A stretch of 64,000 bases of DNA. Origin: an uncultured Methanobrevibacter sp. GTDB taxonomy: Archaea > Methanobacteriota > Methanobacteria > Methanobacteriales > Methanobacteriaceae. Below are positions 1 through 8,204 of the stretch, piece after piece. Location: NCBI RefSeq assembly GCF_902774605.1, contig NZ_CACYJE010000007.1:1-64000 (forward strand), written 5' to 3'. Positions within the stretch are counted from its first letter, which is position 1. Every line of letters starts with the position of its first letter. The notes under the pieces are model-generated. The model was not told where the DNA came from and searched no databases. It was given only the letters and a program-made list of their open reading frames with translations. Position numbers and translations under genes: made by a program.

Positions 1-1311
1 GAGGGAAGTGTTGTCTGCTGCCATTTTACGTTCACCTTGTAGAACGTTGATGTCTACTGAAGGCTGATTGTCGGCTGCTGTGGAGAACACTTGGCTTTTC
101 TTGGTAGGGATAGTGGTGTTTCTTTCAATTAAAGTTGTTGATACTCCACCTAAGGTTTCAATACCGAGGGATAATGGAGTAACGTCTAAAAGAACGATGT
201 CTTTAATTTCACCAGCTAATACTCCTCCTTGAATAGCAGCTCCCATGGATACACATTCCATTGGGTCGATACCACGTTCGACTGGTTTTCCTATGAATTT
301 TTCAACGAATTTTTGCACGATTGGCATTCTGGTAGGTCCTCCGACAAGGATGATTTTGTCAATATCGGATTTGCTCATTTTAGCGTCATCTAATGCTTGT
401 TGCATTGGTTTTCCGGATTTTTCTACAATTGAATCAACGAGCTCTTCTAATTTAGCTCTTGTAAGTGAAATGATTAAGTTTTTAGGAGTTCCGTCACTTC
501 CCATTGCGATGAATGGCAAGTTTACTTCGGTTGTGGTAGTGGTGGACAATTCGATTTTTGCTTTTTCAGCAGCTTCTCTTAATCTTTGCACTGCTTGATC
601 GTTATCCATTAAGTCGATGCCTTCTTGTGCTTTGAATTCATCAGCTAAGTATTTGATTAATACGTTATCCATATCGGTACCACCGAGTTGGGTGTCTCCG
701 CTGGTAGCCCTTACTTCAAAGACTCCTCCACCGAATTCCATGATGGTTACGTCCAGGGTACCTCCACCGAGGTCGTATACCATGATGTTCATGTCGTCTT
801 CATCTGCCTTGTCAAGTCCGTATGCGAGGCTTGCTGCGGTAGGTTCGTTCACGAGCCTTACAACATCCAGTCCTGCAATGGTTCCTGCATCTTTGGTTGC
901 GGTCCTTTGGTTGTCGTCAAAGTAAGCTGGCACGGTAATAACTGCTTTTTCAATTGGTTCTCCGAGGAAGGACTCTGCGTCTTTTTTGATTTTTTGGAGA
1001 ATGAATGCAGAGATTTCCTGTGGGGAGTATTGTTTTCCGTTTACAGTGACCTTGTGATCAGTACCCATGCTTCTTTTGATTGCACTGATTGTATTTTCAG
1101 GGTTGGTTACTGCTTGTCTTCTTGCAGGTTCACCGACTAACATTTGACCGTCTTCTGTAAATGCAACGTAACTTGGGAATGATTTACCGTATTGGCTTGC
1201 TCCTTCAGCAGATGGGATTGTGGTTGGTTTTCCTCCCACAAGCACTGATGCTGCTGAGTTACTTGTACCTAAATCGATTCCAATAATTTTTTCTTTTTTA
1301 GTGTCAGACAT
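1..1311 (-). CDS. dnaK: Molecular chaperone DnaK (Hsp70), 3' part cut by window edge
   Basis: ATP-driven cytosolic chaperone that binds exposed hydrophobic segments of unfolded proteins, working with DnaJ and GrpE. The 437 visible codons give the whole nucleotide-binding domain, with phosphate motif GIDLGTSNS at residues 11-19, the Hsp70 signature [13 protein letters not shown], the second phosphate motif DLGGGTLDV and the adenosine motif LVGGPTRMP, followed by the first strands of the substrate-binding domain (linker region [14 protein letters not shown]). The C-terminal lid lies beyond base 1. The ATG at 1309-1311 is preceded by a GGTGA ribosome site. It lies 43 bp after grpE on the same strand, so grpE-dnaK is probably one transcript, and dnaJ may follow outside the window. 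DnaK is not universal in archaea and is thought to have come from bacteria. Confidence 0.98.
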   Translation of the reverse strand, partial: MSDTKKEKIIGIDLGTSNSAASVLVGGKPTTIPSAEGASQYGKSFPSYVAFTEDGQMLVGEPARRQAVTNPENTISAIKRSMGTDHKVTVNGKQYSPQEISAFILQKIKKDAESFLGEPIEKAVITVPAYFDDNQRTATKDAGTIAGLDVVRLVNEPTAASLAYGLDKADEDDMNIMVYDLGGGTLDVTIMEFGGGVFEVRATSGDTQLGGTDMDNVLIKYLADEFKAQEGIDLMDNDQAVQRLREAAEKAKIELSTTTTTEVNLPFIAMGSDGTPKNLIISLTRAKLEELVDSIVEKSGKPMQQALDDAKMSKSDIDKIILVGGPTRMPIVQKFVEKFIGKPVERGIDPMECVSMGAAIQGGVLAGEIKDIVLLDVTPLSLGIETLGGVSTTLIERNTTIPTKKSQVFSTAADNQPSVDINVLQGERKMAADNTSL

Positions 1312-1354
1312 AATTAATCACCTTAATTTTTTTTAATATATTATATAATAAACG

Positions 1355-1906
1355 TTATTTTTTACAAACTATAACTTTTGAATATTTAAGAACTTTGTCC
1401 TTGTACATGTATCCTTTCATGAGTTCCTCGATGATGTATCCGTTTTCAACGTCATCGGATTTCTGAACCATTAGGGCTTCATGCTTGTTCAAGTCGAATT
1501 TTTCTCCTTTTGCAGGGATTTCGCTCACGCCTTCTTTGGTGAGCACGTCACTAAACTTATTGTATATTAACTCTATACCTTTTCTCAAGTCTTCATCTTT
1601 TTCGGTTTCTAAAGCTCTACCGAAGTCTTCATAGCAATCGAGGAAGTCTTTTATCACGTTTTCGTTTGCGAATTTCACAAGATCCTTGTTCCTTTTGTCT
1701 TGGATTTTCTTGAAGTTTTCGAAGTCTGCCTGAAGTCTTTGTGATAGTGCGATGTATTCCTTGGTTTCATCCTCGGATTTTTCAAGGTCGCCTTGAAGTT
1801 TTTCGATTTCTTCATTCTTTTGGGCGAGCTCCTTTTCAAGCTCCTCAATTTTTTCTTCGAAATCAATAATTGTTGCTTCAGTTTCGCTTTTATTTTCATC
1901 AGTCAT
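1355..1906 (-). CDS. grpE: Nucleotide exchange factor GrpE
   Basis: Co-chaperone that releases ADP from DnaK. The 183-residue product has the usual design: a charged, heptad-patterned helix at about residues 14-55 for dimerisation, then the compact beta domain with the family signature near its end (GEKFDLNKHEALM, about residues 133-145, matching the usual G-x-x-F-D-x-x-x-H-E-A). The start at 1906 has an AGGTG ribosome site six bases upstream. It is the first gene of the grpE-dnaK unit. About 36 bp upstream of its ATG sits one arm of an 11-bp inverted repeat whose other arm faces the divergent regulator gene. Confidence 0.96.
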   Translation of the reverse strand: MTDENKSETEATIIDFEEKIEELEKELAQKNEEIEKLQGDLEKSEDETKEYIALSQRLQADFENFKKIQDKRNKDLVKFANENVIKDFLDCYEDFGRALETEKDEDLRKGIELIYNKFSDVLTKEGVSEIPAKGEKFDLNKHEALMVQKSDDVENGYIIEELMKGYMYKDKVLKYSKVIVCKK

Positions 1907-1941
1907 AGTTACACCTTTTTGAGGTTTTTTGAAAAACTTTT

Positions 1942-2044
1942 GTAATAACTCTAACCCGAGAAGATTTTATTTTAGTTCTTTAACATTGGTTTTTGGGAAT
2001 TTATGGACATATAGGAAAATGGTTCATCATTCAAGAGTTATTAC
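1942..2044. repeat. 11-bp perfect inverted repeat flanking the grpE/regulator spacer
   Basis: GTAATAACTCT at 1942-1952 is the exact reverse complement of AGAGTTATTAC at 2034-2044. Read outward from each promoter both arms continue into a similar AAGTTTTTC stretch, so the same roughly 22-base element is present once on each strand, 81 bp apart. One copy is just upstream of grpE and the other is upstream of the divergent regulator. It may be a pair of activator or repressor sites; no function is proven. Confidence 0.55.
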
Positions 2045-2071
2045 TTTAAGTTTTTCTGAACCAAATATTAA

Positions 2072-2128
2072 AGTAACCAAAAGTTATCTTTCTCTTACAT
2101 TATTATAGTAACAAAAAGTTATATAAAG
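2072..2128 (+). promoter_or_regulatory. Two TAAC-N5-GTTA operators and TATA box of the heat-shock regulator
   Basis: AGTAACCAAAAGTTAT (2072-2087) and AGTAACAAAAAGTTAT (2107-2122) differ at one base and are 35 bp apart. Each is an inverted repeat TAAC-N5-GTTA. The second runs into a TATA box, TTATATAAA at 2120-2128, placed about 25-30 bp before the ATG at 2152, so the mRNA is nearly leaderless and a bound protein would block TBP. The Archaeoglobus heat-shock repressor HSR1 has been reported to bind a CTAAC-N5-GTTAG palindrome, which is the same core. Confidence 0.65.
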
Positions 2129-2151
2129 GTTTCGATACATAATGTATAATC

Positions 2152-2727
2152 ATGACTAGTACAAACGACATTGAGAAAAATGAAAAATCTCGCAGAAATG
2201 TCAATGAACCCACTGGCCACATAGAAATCCGTGGAAACTACGACGGCCAGGCAGACGACATTGATGTAGAAGATATCCTTGATGTAATGGGTTGTAAAAC
2301 CAGAAGAGACATTATAAATCTTTTAAGGGAAGAACCTATGTTTGTTAGTGAAATCTCCAATGAACTTGACATTGGTCAAAAAGCAATAATTGCACACCTG
2401 CGTGCAATGGAAGATATAGGAATCCTCAACTCTTCTTATAAAAAGATTTTAAGAGGTCGTCCACGTAAATACTACGATTTGCAAAACGAAGTCAACATAC
2501 ACATCACAATAAACCGTAACAACTTCGACGTACAGTTCACAGACGATATTCTCAACACTTTACAACTTCCATCAGGAGATGAATGGTCAAAACTGCTCGA
2601 CATAGAAAAGAGGATAGATGCCGGACAGCTTGAAGCGATCGACGAGCTGAAAAATCAGATAAGACTATACGGCAACCTCAAGGAAAGGGCCGAGTACATT
2701 CTGGAAAGGACCATGAAGAATAGATAA
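2152..2727 (+). CDS. ArsR-type winged-helix regulator, probable heat-shock repressor
   Basis: A 191-residue DNA-binding protein. Residues about 38-115 form a winged helix of ArsR type: DVEDILDVMGCKTRRDIINLL, then a recognition helix in VSEISNELDIGQKAIIAHLRAMEDIGIL, then a basic wing (RGRPRKYYDL). The C-terminal third is a charged helix that may dimerise. Its position, divergent from grpE-dnaK, and the two palindromes over its own TATA box suggest an autoregulated heat-shock repressor of the HSR1/Phr functional kind; that role is inferred, while the fold is clear. The ATG at 2152 has no ribosome site, consistent with a nearly leaderless message. Confidence 0.85.
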   Translation: MTSTNDIEKNEKSRRNVNEPTGHIEIRGNYDGQADDIDVEDILDVMGCKTRRDIINLLREEPMFVSEISNELDIGQKAIIAHLRAMEDIGILNSSYKKILRGRPRKYYDLQNEVNIHITINRNNFDVQFTDDILNTLQLPSGDEWSKLLDIEKRIDAGQLEAIDELKNQIRLYGNLKERAEYILERTMKNR

Positions 2728-2732
2728 GCAGA

Positions 2733-2775
2733 TGTTTGAACTAATCGTTTCAAACACCTTTTTTTACTTTTTTTA
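2733..2775 (+). terminator. Stem-loop and T-run after the regulator gene
   Basis: TGTTTGAA (2733-2740) pairs with TTCAAACA (2749-2756) around an 8-base loop and is followed by a T-rich stretch to about 2775. It starts six bases after the regulator stop codon. Confidence 0.6.
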
Positions 2776-2897
2776 ATATTGATTTTCGCCTTGTTTTTTT
2801 TTTGATTTGACACATAAATATTGTTCTAATTAAATAATAAATAGTTTTAAATAATGCATGATTAATTAACAGTAATCACTAAATTTGAAGAGGTGAC

Positions 2898-3102
2898 GTG
2901 AAGTTTCATGAAGACATTATCTTCAAAAACCATGGCAGGCGCGCAGGCGAATCCGTACTGAGGATAATGAACTGTAAGGAGGAATAGTCCAGGTTCACGA
3001 AACAGAATTTAGCATAATCGAAGCGAAAATGTGCAATGATTAATTGATGCTTTTGAATCGGGTTCCATTCATGAGGAATTCAACAGATGTGGAACAAAGT
3101 AG
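2898..3102 (+). pseudogene. Possible remnant of a small protein gene, frameshifted
   Basis: In an otherwise A+T-rich 460-bp gap this stretch has higher G+C and coding-like codons, but in three successive frames. A GTG at 2898 with a GAGGTGA ribosome site opens a 29-codon frame ending at 2985 (segment KFHEDIIFKNHGRRAGES). A second frame from 2993 gives VHETEFSIIEAKMCND, stop at 3041, and a third from 3046 gives DAFESGSIHEEFNRCGTK, stop at 3100. This reads like one small gene broken by two shifts; I do not recognise the family. A structured RNA or a genuine 29-residue peptide are the alternatives. Confidence 0.35.
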
Positions 3103-3191
3103 GGTTTTAAATTCTTTATGAGTTATGTTGTTGAAAATTTTCATGGAAAAAAATTTGAGATATGATTCATGTCTCTTTGCATAATTTCTAT

Positions 3192-5432
3192 TCAAATCTT
3201 TTTAGCAACGATGCTCTGGCCTAGGGAAACGGAACCGTCACCGGCACATGTGTTCAGGTGCTGTATGAAATTATATCCATCGCCTTCAACATGACTCTTA
3301 ACGGTTTCGGTAATGGCCTCGTTATAGAAAACTCCTCCTGTAGCACCGATATCCTCAACGCTTTTCGCATCTGCTGCTTGAACTGCAAGTTCACTCAAAC
3401 CTCTTGCAACAGCCCTTTGACCTGCAGCGGCCACATCAGCTTTCTTCTCACCATTTTGGTATAATCTCACCACTTCGCGCAGAATCTCGGTGGTGTTCAA
3501 TTGACTATCCTCAATAATCACTGGAATGTCCAGTTCCTTTGTTGAGTAATATGCTGCTGATTCCAGCTTCATTGAGCATTCTCCTTCATATGTTCTCTCA
3601 TGACATATCTCCAATGCTGTGGCCATTGAATCAAGCACACGTCCTGTACTTGTGCTTAAACCCACGTTTATTCCGGCTTCCATTTGCTTTTTGATGTTTT
3701 TGATTTCAATCTCGCCATACTTGAAGTAATCAACATAATTTCCAATCAACTCATCATCATCAAGGATGCTTGCAAGCATTCGGACAGGGTATCTTGTCGC
3801 CATGTCTCCGCCAGGCATAAGTTGAGGCTGCAGGTGACTCATCCTTTCAAAACTGTTGATGTTAGTGTATAATATTTCCCCTCCCCAGCTTGTGCCGTCA
3901 CTGCCGTAACCCACACCGTCAGCGGCAATGACTATCAAGTCATCGATTCCATGGTCGTTTGCAAGGGCAACGCTATGGGCATGGTGGTGCTGGACCGGCA
4001 AGACTTCCGCAGAGTATTTCTCGGCAAGCTCATGTGCAAGGCGTGTTGTGAAGAAATGAGGGTGCATGTCGCAGGCTATGACATCGAACTCATTTATTTT
4101 GGTGATTCTCTCCATATTCTCAATTGCTTCGCGCAAAAACATCAATGTCTTTGGCTTGTTGGTGTTTCCAATATGCTGTGAAGGATAAACCTTGTCTCCA
4201 CGGGCGATTGAGAATGTAACGTCAAGCTCAGGACCCAATGCGAGAACATTCATGTCGTTCACGTCATAGTTTATAGTGTAGGGTTCCGGTGTGTATCCTC
4301 TGGAACGTCTGATGAATGACAGTTCATTGTTCCTGAACCTTATCACTGAATCGTCGCAGCGGTTCACTATCCTGCGGTTATGTATCAGTGAGTAGTCGTT
4401 TACTCCATTGATGATATCCTTGTTTTCAATCATCATCGGTTCGCCGGGGATGTTTGCGGAGGTCATCACGTAAGTGTCGATGTCTCCCTCATCAAAGAGG
4501 AGGTAGTGCATAGGTGAGTATGGAAGCATCACTCCAATGTTGTGCAGTCCTGGTGAGAGGCTCTCTGGAAACTTATAACCTTCATTTTTCTTTAAAATGA
4601 CGATTGGTCTTTTGTTGCTTGTTATTGTTTCAATTTCTCGCTGGCTTAATTGAGCATATCTTTTTAATGATTCCAGATCCTTGCACATTACCGCAAATGC
4701 CTGGTTCGGACGGTTGAGGCGGTTTCGCAATTCCCTTATCGCATCATCATTATACGCATCAACCACGAGGTGTGTTCCTCCGATTCCCTTGATTGCAAGA
4801 ATCTTTCCTTCCTTGAGTATCTCTGATCCTTTTTTGATTGGATTTTCAACATCCAGCTTTTCCAAGCCTTCATATATTTCCATTTGGGGTCCGCAGTCGC
4901 TGCAGCATATGGCCTCGCCATGGTAGCGCCTATCCAATGGCTGCCTGTACTCGACCAGGCAGTCGTCGCATAACGGGAAATCCTCCATCGAGGTTCTTAC
5001 ACGGTCATACGGGACGCTCTCGATGACGGTGAAGCGGGGTCCGCAATCTGTGCATGCGTTGAATGCGTACTTGTATCTTCTATCTTCAGGGTTTCTAATC
5101 TCTTCCAGGCACTTGTCGCATATTGCAATGTCGGGGGGTATGACGCTGACGCCGGAGTATGCGTCTGCGCTTTCTATTATTTCAAAATCAGTAAAGTTTT
5201 CTATTGGAATCTCTTCAGCTTCCATGGAATCGATTTTGGCGATTGGCGGCAGTTCTCTCGGTAGCCTGTCGATAAATTCACTGGTGTTTTCACCTTCAAC
5301 TATGATTTCAACAACGTTTCCAAGGTTTCTCACATGCCCTTTCAGGTCCAGGTCACTTGCGAGTCTGTAGATGTATGGCCTGAATCCTACGCCTTGAACT
5401 ATTCCTTGTGTTAAAATCTTTAGAGCCTTCAT
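3192..5432 (-). CDS. hypF: Carbamoyltransferase HypF, [NiFe] hydrogenase maturation
   Basis: HypF turns carbamoyl phosphate and ATP into a carbamoyl adenylate and passes the carbamoyl group to the C-terminal cysteine of HypE, where it becomes the CN ligand of the Ni-Fe site. All domains are present in 746 residues, a normal length: acylphosphatase (QGVGFRPYIYRLA, residues 13-25), two zinc-finger modules with cysteine pairs at 105/108, 127/130, 155/158 and 177/180, a YrdC-like domain at about 195-380, and a Kae1/TobZ-like domain with the metal-binding HHHAH near residue 481. Its clients would include the Ehb hydrogenase encoded at 42-52 kb. It diverges from larB across a 55-bp promoter region. 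Confidence 0.98.
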   Translation of the reverse strand: MKALKILTQGIVQGVGFRPYIYRLASDLDLKGHVRNLGNVVEIIVEGENTSEFIDRLPRELPPIAKIDSMEAEEIPIENFTDFEIIESADAYSGVSVIPPDIAICDKCLEEIRNPEDRRYKYAFNACTDCGPRFTVIESVPYDRVRTSMEDFPLCDDCLVEYRQPLDRRYHGEAICCSDCGPQMEIYEGLEKLDVENPIKKGSEILKEGKILAIKGIGGTHLVVDAYNDDAIRELRNRLNRPNQAFAVMCKDLESLKRYAQLSQREIETITSNKRPIVILKKNEGYKFPESLSPGLHNIGVMLPYSPMHYLLFDEGDIDTYVMTSANIPGEPMMIENKDIINGVNDYSLIHNRRIVNRCDDSVIRFRNNELSFIRRSRGYTPEPYTINYDVNDMNVLALGPELDVTFSIARGDKVYPSQHIGNTNKPKTLMFLREAIENMERITKINEFDVIACDMHPHFFTTRLAHELAEKYSAEVLPVQHHHAHSVALANDHGIDDLIVIAADGVGYGSDGTSWGGEILYTNINSFERMSHLQPQLMPGGDMATRYPVRMLASILDDDELIGNYVDYFKYGEIEIKNIKKQMEAGINVGLSTSTGRVLDSMATALEICHERTYEGECSMKLESAAYYSTKELDIPVIIEDSQLNTTEILREVVRLYQNGEKKADVAAAGQRAVARGLSELAVQAADAKSVEDIGATGGVFYNEAITETVKSHVEGDGYNFIQHLNTCAGDGSVSLGQSIVAKKI

Positions 5433-5453
5433 TAAATTATAATATTGTAAGTC

Positions 5454-5472
5454 AAATTTTATATAATTTTAT
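5454..5472. promoter_or_regulatory. Near-symmetric TATA element between hypF and larB
   Basis: The 55-bp spacer contains AAATTTTATATAATTTTAT, close to its own reverse complement. Its centre near 5462 lies about 30 bp from the hypF ATG and about 26 bp from the larB ATG, the spacing expected for archaeal TATA boxes of leaderless genes. Neither gene has a clear ribosome site. One element may serve both directions, or two overlapping boxes may be used. Confidence 0.4.
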
Positions 5473-5487
5473 CCCATATATTATATT

Positions 5488-6249
5488 ATGAAAGACATTC
5501 TTGAAAGATTAGTTAATGGGGAACTTAATGTAGATGAAGCCGAACAGCTCCTGAAGGCAGACAACATTCTCGAGTTCGACGACATTGCCAAGTTCGACAT
5601 TAAGCGCAGTGAAAGGACAGGATTTCCAGAAGCCGTATTCTCACCAAGCAAAACCTACGAGGACCTAATCACAATTATCAGAAACTACCTAAAAAACAGT
5701 GATGAGGACCTCATCATAACCAAGCTATCTCAAGAAAGACACGACAAGATAATTGCTGATTTGGGTGAAAACCCATACATCATTGAATACAATAAAAGAG
5801 CGCAAATACTCATCATAAGAAAACAACTCACCAAAAAAGAGCCAAAAGCCAAGATTGGAATAATAACTGCCGGAACATCCGACATCAACATTGCCGAGGA
5901 AGCGAAAGTGATAGTTGAGGAGGGGGGATGCGAGGCAATAACCTCATATGACATCGGTGTGGCTGGAATCCATAGGCTGTTTCCCCAAATCGCCCATATG
6001 ATTTCACAAGGCGTAAGGGCACTAATCGTATGTGCAGGAATGGAAGGTGCGCTGCCGTCAGTTGTAGCGGGACTGGTTGACGTTCCGGTCATAGCCGTGC
6101 CAACATCAGTTGGATATGGAGTGGGAGAAGGGGGCAGGGTTGCCCTTGATGCAATGCTCCAGTCCTGTGCACCGGGAATAGCGGTGGTGAACATCGACAA
6201 CGGCTTCGGTGCGGGAGTATTCGCCCTGACAATTGTAAACAGTGGTTAA
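5488..6249 (+). CDS. larB: Pyridinium-3,5-biscarboxylic acid mononucleotide synthase LarB
   Basis: LarB carboxylates nicotinic acid adenine dinucleotide to start the nickel-pincer nucleotide cofactor, first known from lactate racemase; older annotations call it AIR carboxylase-related because the C-terminal half resembles PurE. The 253-residue protein has a helical N-terminal part and the conserved PurE-like core: [11 protein letters not shown] near residue 129, [38 protein letters not shown] and [10 protein letters not shown] at the end. The ATG at 5488 is probably leaderless. Its stop codon directly abuts the ATG of the GNAT gene. The nearby hypF is also a nickel-enzyme gene. larC and larE are not in the window. 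Confidence 0.93.
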   Translation: MKDILERLVNGELNVDEAEQLLKADNILEFDDIAKFDIKRSERTGFPEAVFSPSKTYEDLITIIRNYLKNSDEDLIITKLSQERHDKIIADLGENPYIIEYNKRAQILIIRKQLTKKEPKAKIGIITAGTSDINIAEEAKVIVEEGGCEAITSYDIGVAGIHRLFPQIAHMISQGVRALIVCAGMEGALPSVVAGLVDVPVIAVPTSVGYGVGEGGRVALDAMLQSCAPGIAVVNIDNGFGAGVFALTIVNSG

Positions 6250-6807
6250 ATGAGATATGAAACATTCAATCCTAAAAAGCATGATGTAAGTAAAGTCGCA
6301 AAACTGGTTTATGACGTTGATTACAGGACATTCGACATGCTGTTCAAGTCAAGCGACACTGCAATCGACAGGATATACAAGAGCCTGTTGGATGAGGATC
6401 TCGAAACATTCACGGTGATACTTGACGATGACGACAACATCATAGGCATACTTATATATTATATAGACAAGTTCAAGGTCCACTTCTACTTCAAGTCATT
6501 GAGACTGCTTATAGTCGACATACTGGACTATTTCGTATTGTGCGATGTCAGGCCAGGTGACCTGTACATTGCAGAGGTCGCCATAGACGATTCCCTAAGG
6601 GGCCAGGGATTGGGTAAGAAGGTAATTGCTGAAGTGATAGAGTATGCCCGTGAAAAAAACCTCAACAGGGTAATATTGGATGCGGACTTCAGAAATACTG
6701 GTGCGCGAAAACTATATGAAAAAATCGGCTTCAAGGAATTTAATAAAAAAAGAGTGAAATTCCCCGGATTCGAAAGGGGAATGCATAATATGGAGTTCAT
6801 CCTTTAA
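6250..6807 (+). CDS. GNAT-family N-acetyltransferase
   Basis: A 185-residue acetyl-CoA-dependent acetyltransferase of unknown substrate. The acetyl-CoA binding motif A is clear: LYIAEVAIDDSLRGQGLGKKV at about residues 104-123, followed by motif B residues with NTGARKLYEKIGFKEF near 150-165. The N-terminal part is acidic and carries a hydrophobic strand pair. Its ATG follows the larB stop codon without any spacer, so the two are translationally coupled, but no role in nickel cofactor synthesis is known. It converges on the next gene with a 4-bp overlap. Confidence 0.85.
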   Translation: MRYETFNPKKHDVSKVAKLVYDVDYRTFDMLFKSSDTAIDRIYKSLLDEDLETFTVILDDDDNIIGILIYYIDKFKVHFYFKSLRLLIVDILDYFVLCDVRPGDLYIAEVAIDDSLRGQGLGKKVIAEVIEYAREKNLNRVILDADFRNTGARKLYEKIGFKEFNKKRVKFPGFERGMHNMEFIL

Positions 6808-7340
6808 ATTGTGAACTCTTTATATTCATTGGTGTTCTTGTTCTGTTTGAAATCCTGTTTGATATTATCCATAATGAATGATATCTCCTTGTCCTGAGTG
6901 TTGAAACTGTCATATTTCACCAATCTCATGGACAATGTGCGGTTGTCCTTTTCAAAGAAAATCAATGTTTCCTTTGGATTGTCGTATTTTGAACCATAAT
7001 CCTCATAATGAATAACATAATAATTGTCTTTTTTTGAATGATCGAGGATATTCACATTTCCATTGCTTTTAAGGGAATTCAAATTCTGCTTGTATGATTT
7101 TAAGGAAGTGTTTCCCTTGCCAAGGAATTCCATGAAAATTGTGTTGTTGTTGTCCGGATTGTACATTGACGCATCGGTTGCATGAGTGTCTCCTGCCTTA
7201 AAGCCAGGTGGCAAGGTAACTGACACATCGCCGATTACGGTAATTGCATTTCCCACAGTATTTGAATTATCAACGATTAAGTACATTGCACTTAACCCTA
7301 TAATAAGTATAATTAGTATTTTAATCCATCGGGTATCCAT
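6804..7340 (-). CDS. Membrane-anchored extracellular protein of unknown function
   Basis: A 178-residue protein with one N-terminal membrane segment (about residues 6-24, KILIILIIGLSAMYLIV) and a soluble outer domain of about 150 residues. The domain starts with VSVTLPPGFK and contains alternating beta strands and FMEFLGKG, resembling small PsbP/DUF4367-like outer domains, but I cannot assign it. It follows the ABC transporter ATPase gene by 9 bp on the same strand, so it is probably the third gene of the exporter operon and may help the exported polymer outside the membrane. A GAGG ribosome site precedes the ATG. Confidence 0.75.
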   Translation of the reverse strand: MDTRWIKILIILIIGLSAMYLIVDNSNTVGNAITVIGDVSVTLPPGFKAGDTHATDASMYNPDNNNTIFMEFLGKGNTSLKSYKQNLNSLKSNGNVNILDHSKKDNYYVIHYEDYGSKYDNPKETLIFFEKDNRTLSMRLVKYDSFNTQDKEISFIMDNIKQDFKQNKNTNEYKEFTI

Positions 7341-7349
7341 ATCAATGCC

Positions 7350-8192
7350 TCATTTCTTTTTTTTCTTTTTTTTATTCATCTTGCTGCCGGCATTTTCAAC
7401 GTATGCATCACAAACCTCGTTGGCTTCCCCTTCCATAACGATTTTACCATTGTCAATCCAGATACATTTGTCGCATATTTTTCTCATTTGGCTAATCGAA
7501 TGGGAAACAAGCAGCACGGTAACCCCTTCAGCCATTAGTTCATTGATTTTCTGGGAACTCTTTTTCCTAAACTTAATGTCCCCAACAGATAGGATTTCAT
7601 CAACAATGAGAATGTCAGGTTCAATGAGGGTTGCGATGGAAAAACCCAATTTGGCCCTCATACCGGAGGAATAGTTTTTAACTGGATAATTGATGTATTC
7701 TCCCAACTCTGAAAATTCAACAATCTCATCGAATTTCTCATCAAGAAAATCCTTATCCATACTTAAAAAAGCACCATTGAGATAAATGTTATTTTTTCCA
7801 GTGTAATTCTTGTCAAAACCGGCACTCAATTCAAGCAGTGGAGCAACTTTTCCGTTTATCTCAATTTTGCCGGAGGTCGGTTCGTAGATACCGGCCATGA
7901 TCTTTAAAAGAGTACTTTTACCGGCACCGTTAAATCCAAGAATTCCTAACTTGTCGCCCTTATAAACTTTGAAAGAAATGTCGTCAAGAACCCTGACCTT
8001 TTCCTTTTCCTTCTTGTTGCGCTTTAGGGTTCTGATAACATACTCCTTTAAAGTGTCGATTTTATCTTTAGTAATTTTGAATTCCATGGATAAGTGTTCC
8101 ACATTAACTGCAACATTATCATCCAGGACAGGCCTATTATCAAGTGACTTGTTAGATCCTATAATTCCTTTAATTTTATCTATTACGCCCAT
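7350..8192 (-). CDS. Polysaccharide/teichoic-acid-type ABC exporter ATPase (Wzt/TagH-like)
   Basis: ATPase that powers export of a lipid-linked polymer through the partner permease encoded just upstream. In 280 residues: an N-terminal extension typical of this subfamily ([24 protein letters not shown]), Walker [10 protein letters not shown] near residues 83-91, Q-loop region, signature [12 protein letters not shown], Walker B ILIVDEIL and H-loop VSHS. It lacks the long C-terminal sugar-binding domain of Wzt, so it is the short form. The C-terminus is a run of lysines (MNKKKKKKK), encoded by an A-rich tract that is prone to slippage. The start lies 12 bp after the permease gene. Confidence 0.9.
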   Translation of the reverse strand: MGVIDKIKGIIGSNKSLDNRPVLDDNVAVNVEHLSMEFKITKDKIDTLKEYVIRTLKRNKKEKEKVRVLDDISFKVYKGDKLGILGFNGAGKSTLLKIMAGIYEPTSGKIEINGKVAPLLELSAGFDKNYTGKNNIYLNGAFLSMDKDFLDEKFDEIVEFSELGEYINYPVKNYSSGMRAKLGFSIATLIEPDILIVDEILSVGDIKFRKKSSQKINELMAEGVTVLLVSHSISQMRKICDKCIWIDNGKIVMEGEANEVCDAYVENAGSKMNKKKKKKK

Positions 8193-8204
8193 AATAACAC
8201 CTGT

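Noticed and set aside
245-1140. Plus-strand open frames inside the dnaK region.
   Set aside because: They are antisense shadows of a well conserved minus-strand gene.
2941-3030. Segments GAGGAATAGTCC and ACGAAACAGAA recall RNase P RNA conserved regions I and V.
   Set aside because: The two lie only a few bases apart, whereas in RNase P RNA they are separated by most of the molecule; no P1 or P3 stems were found and an extra base interrupts the first motif.
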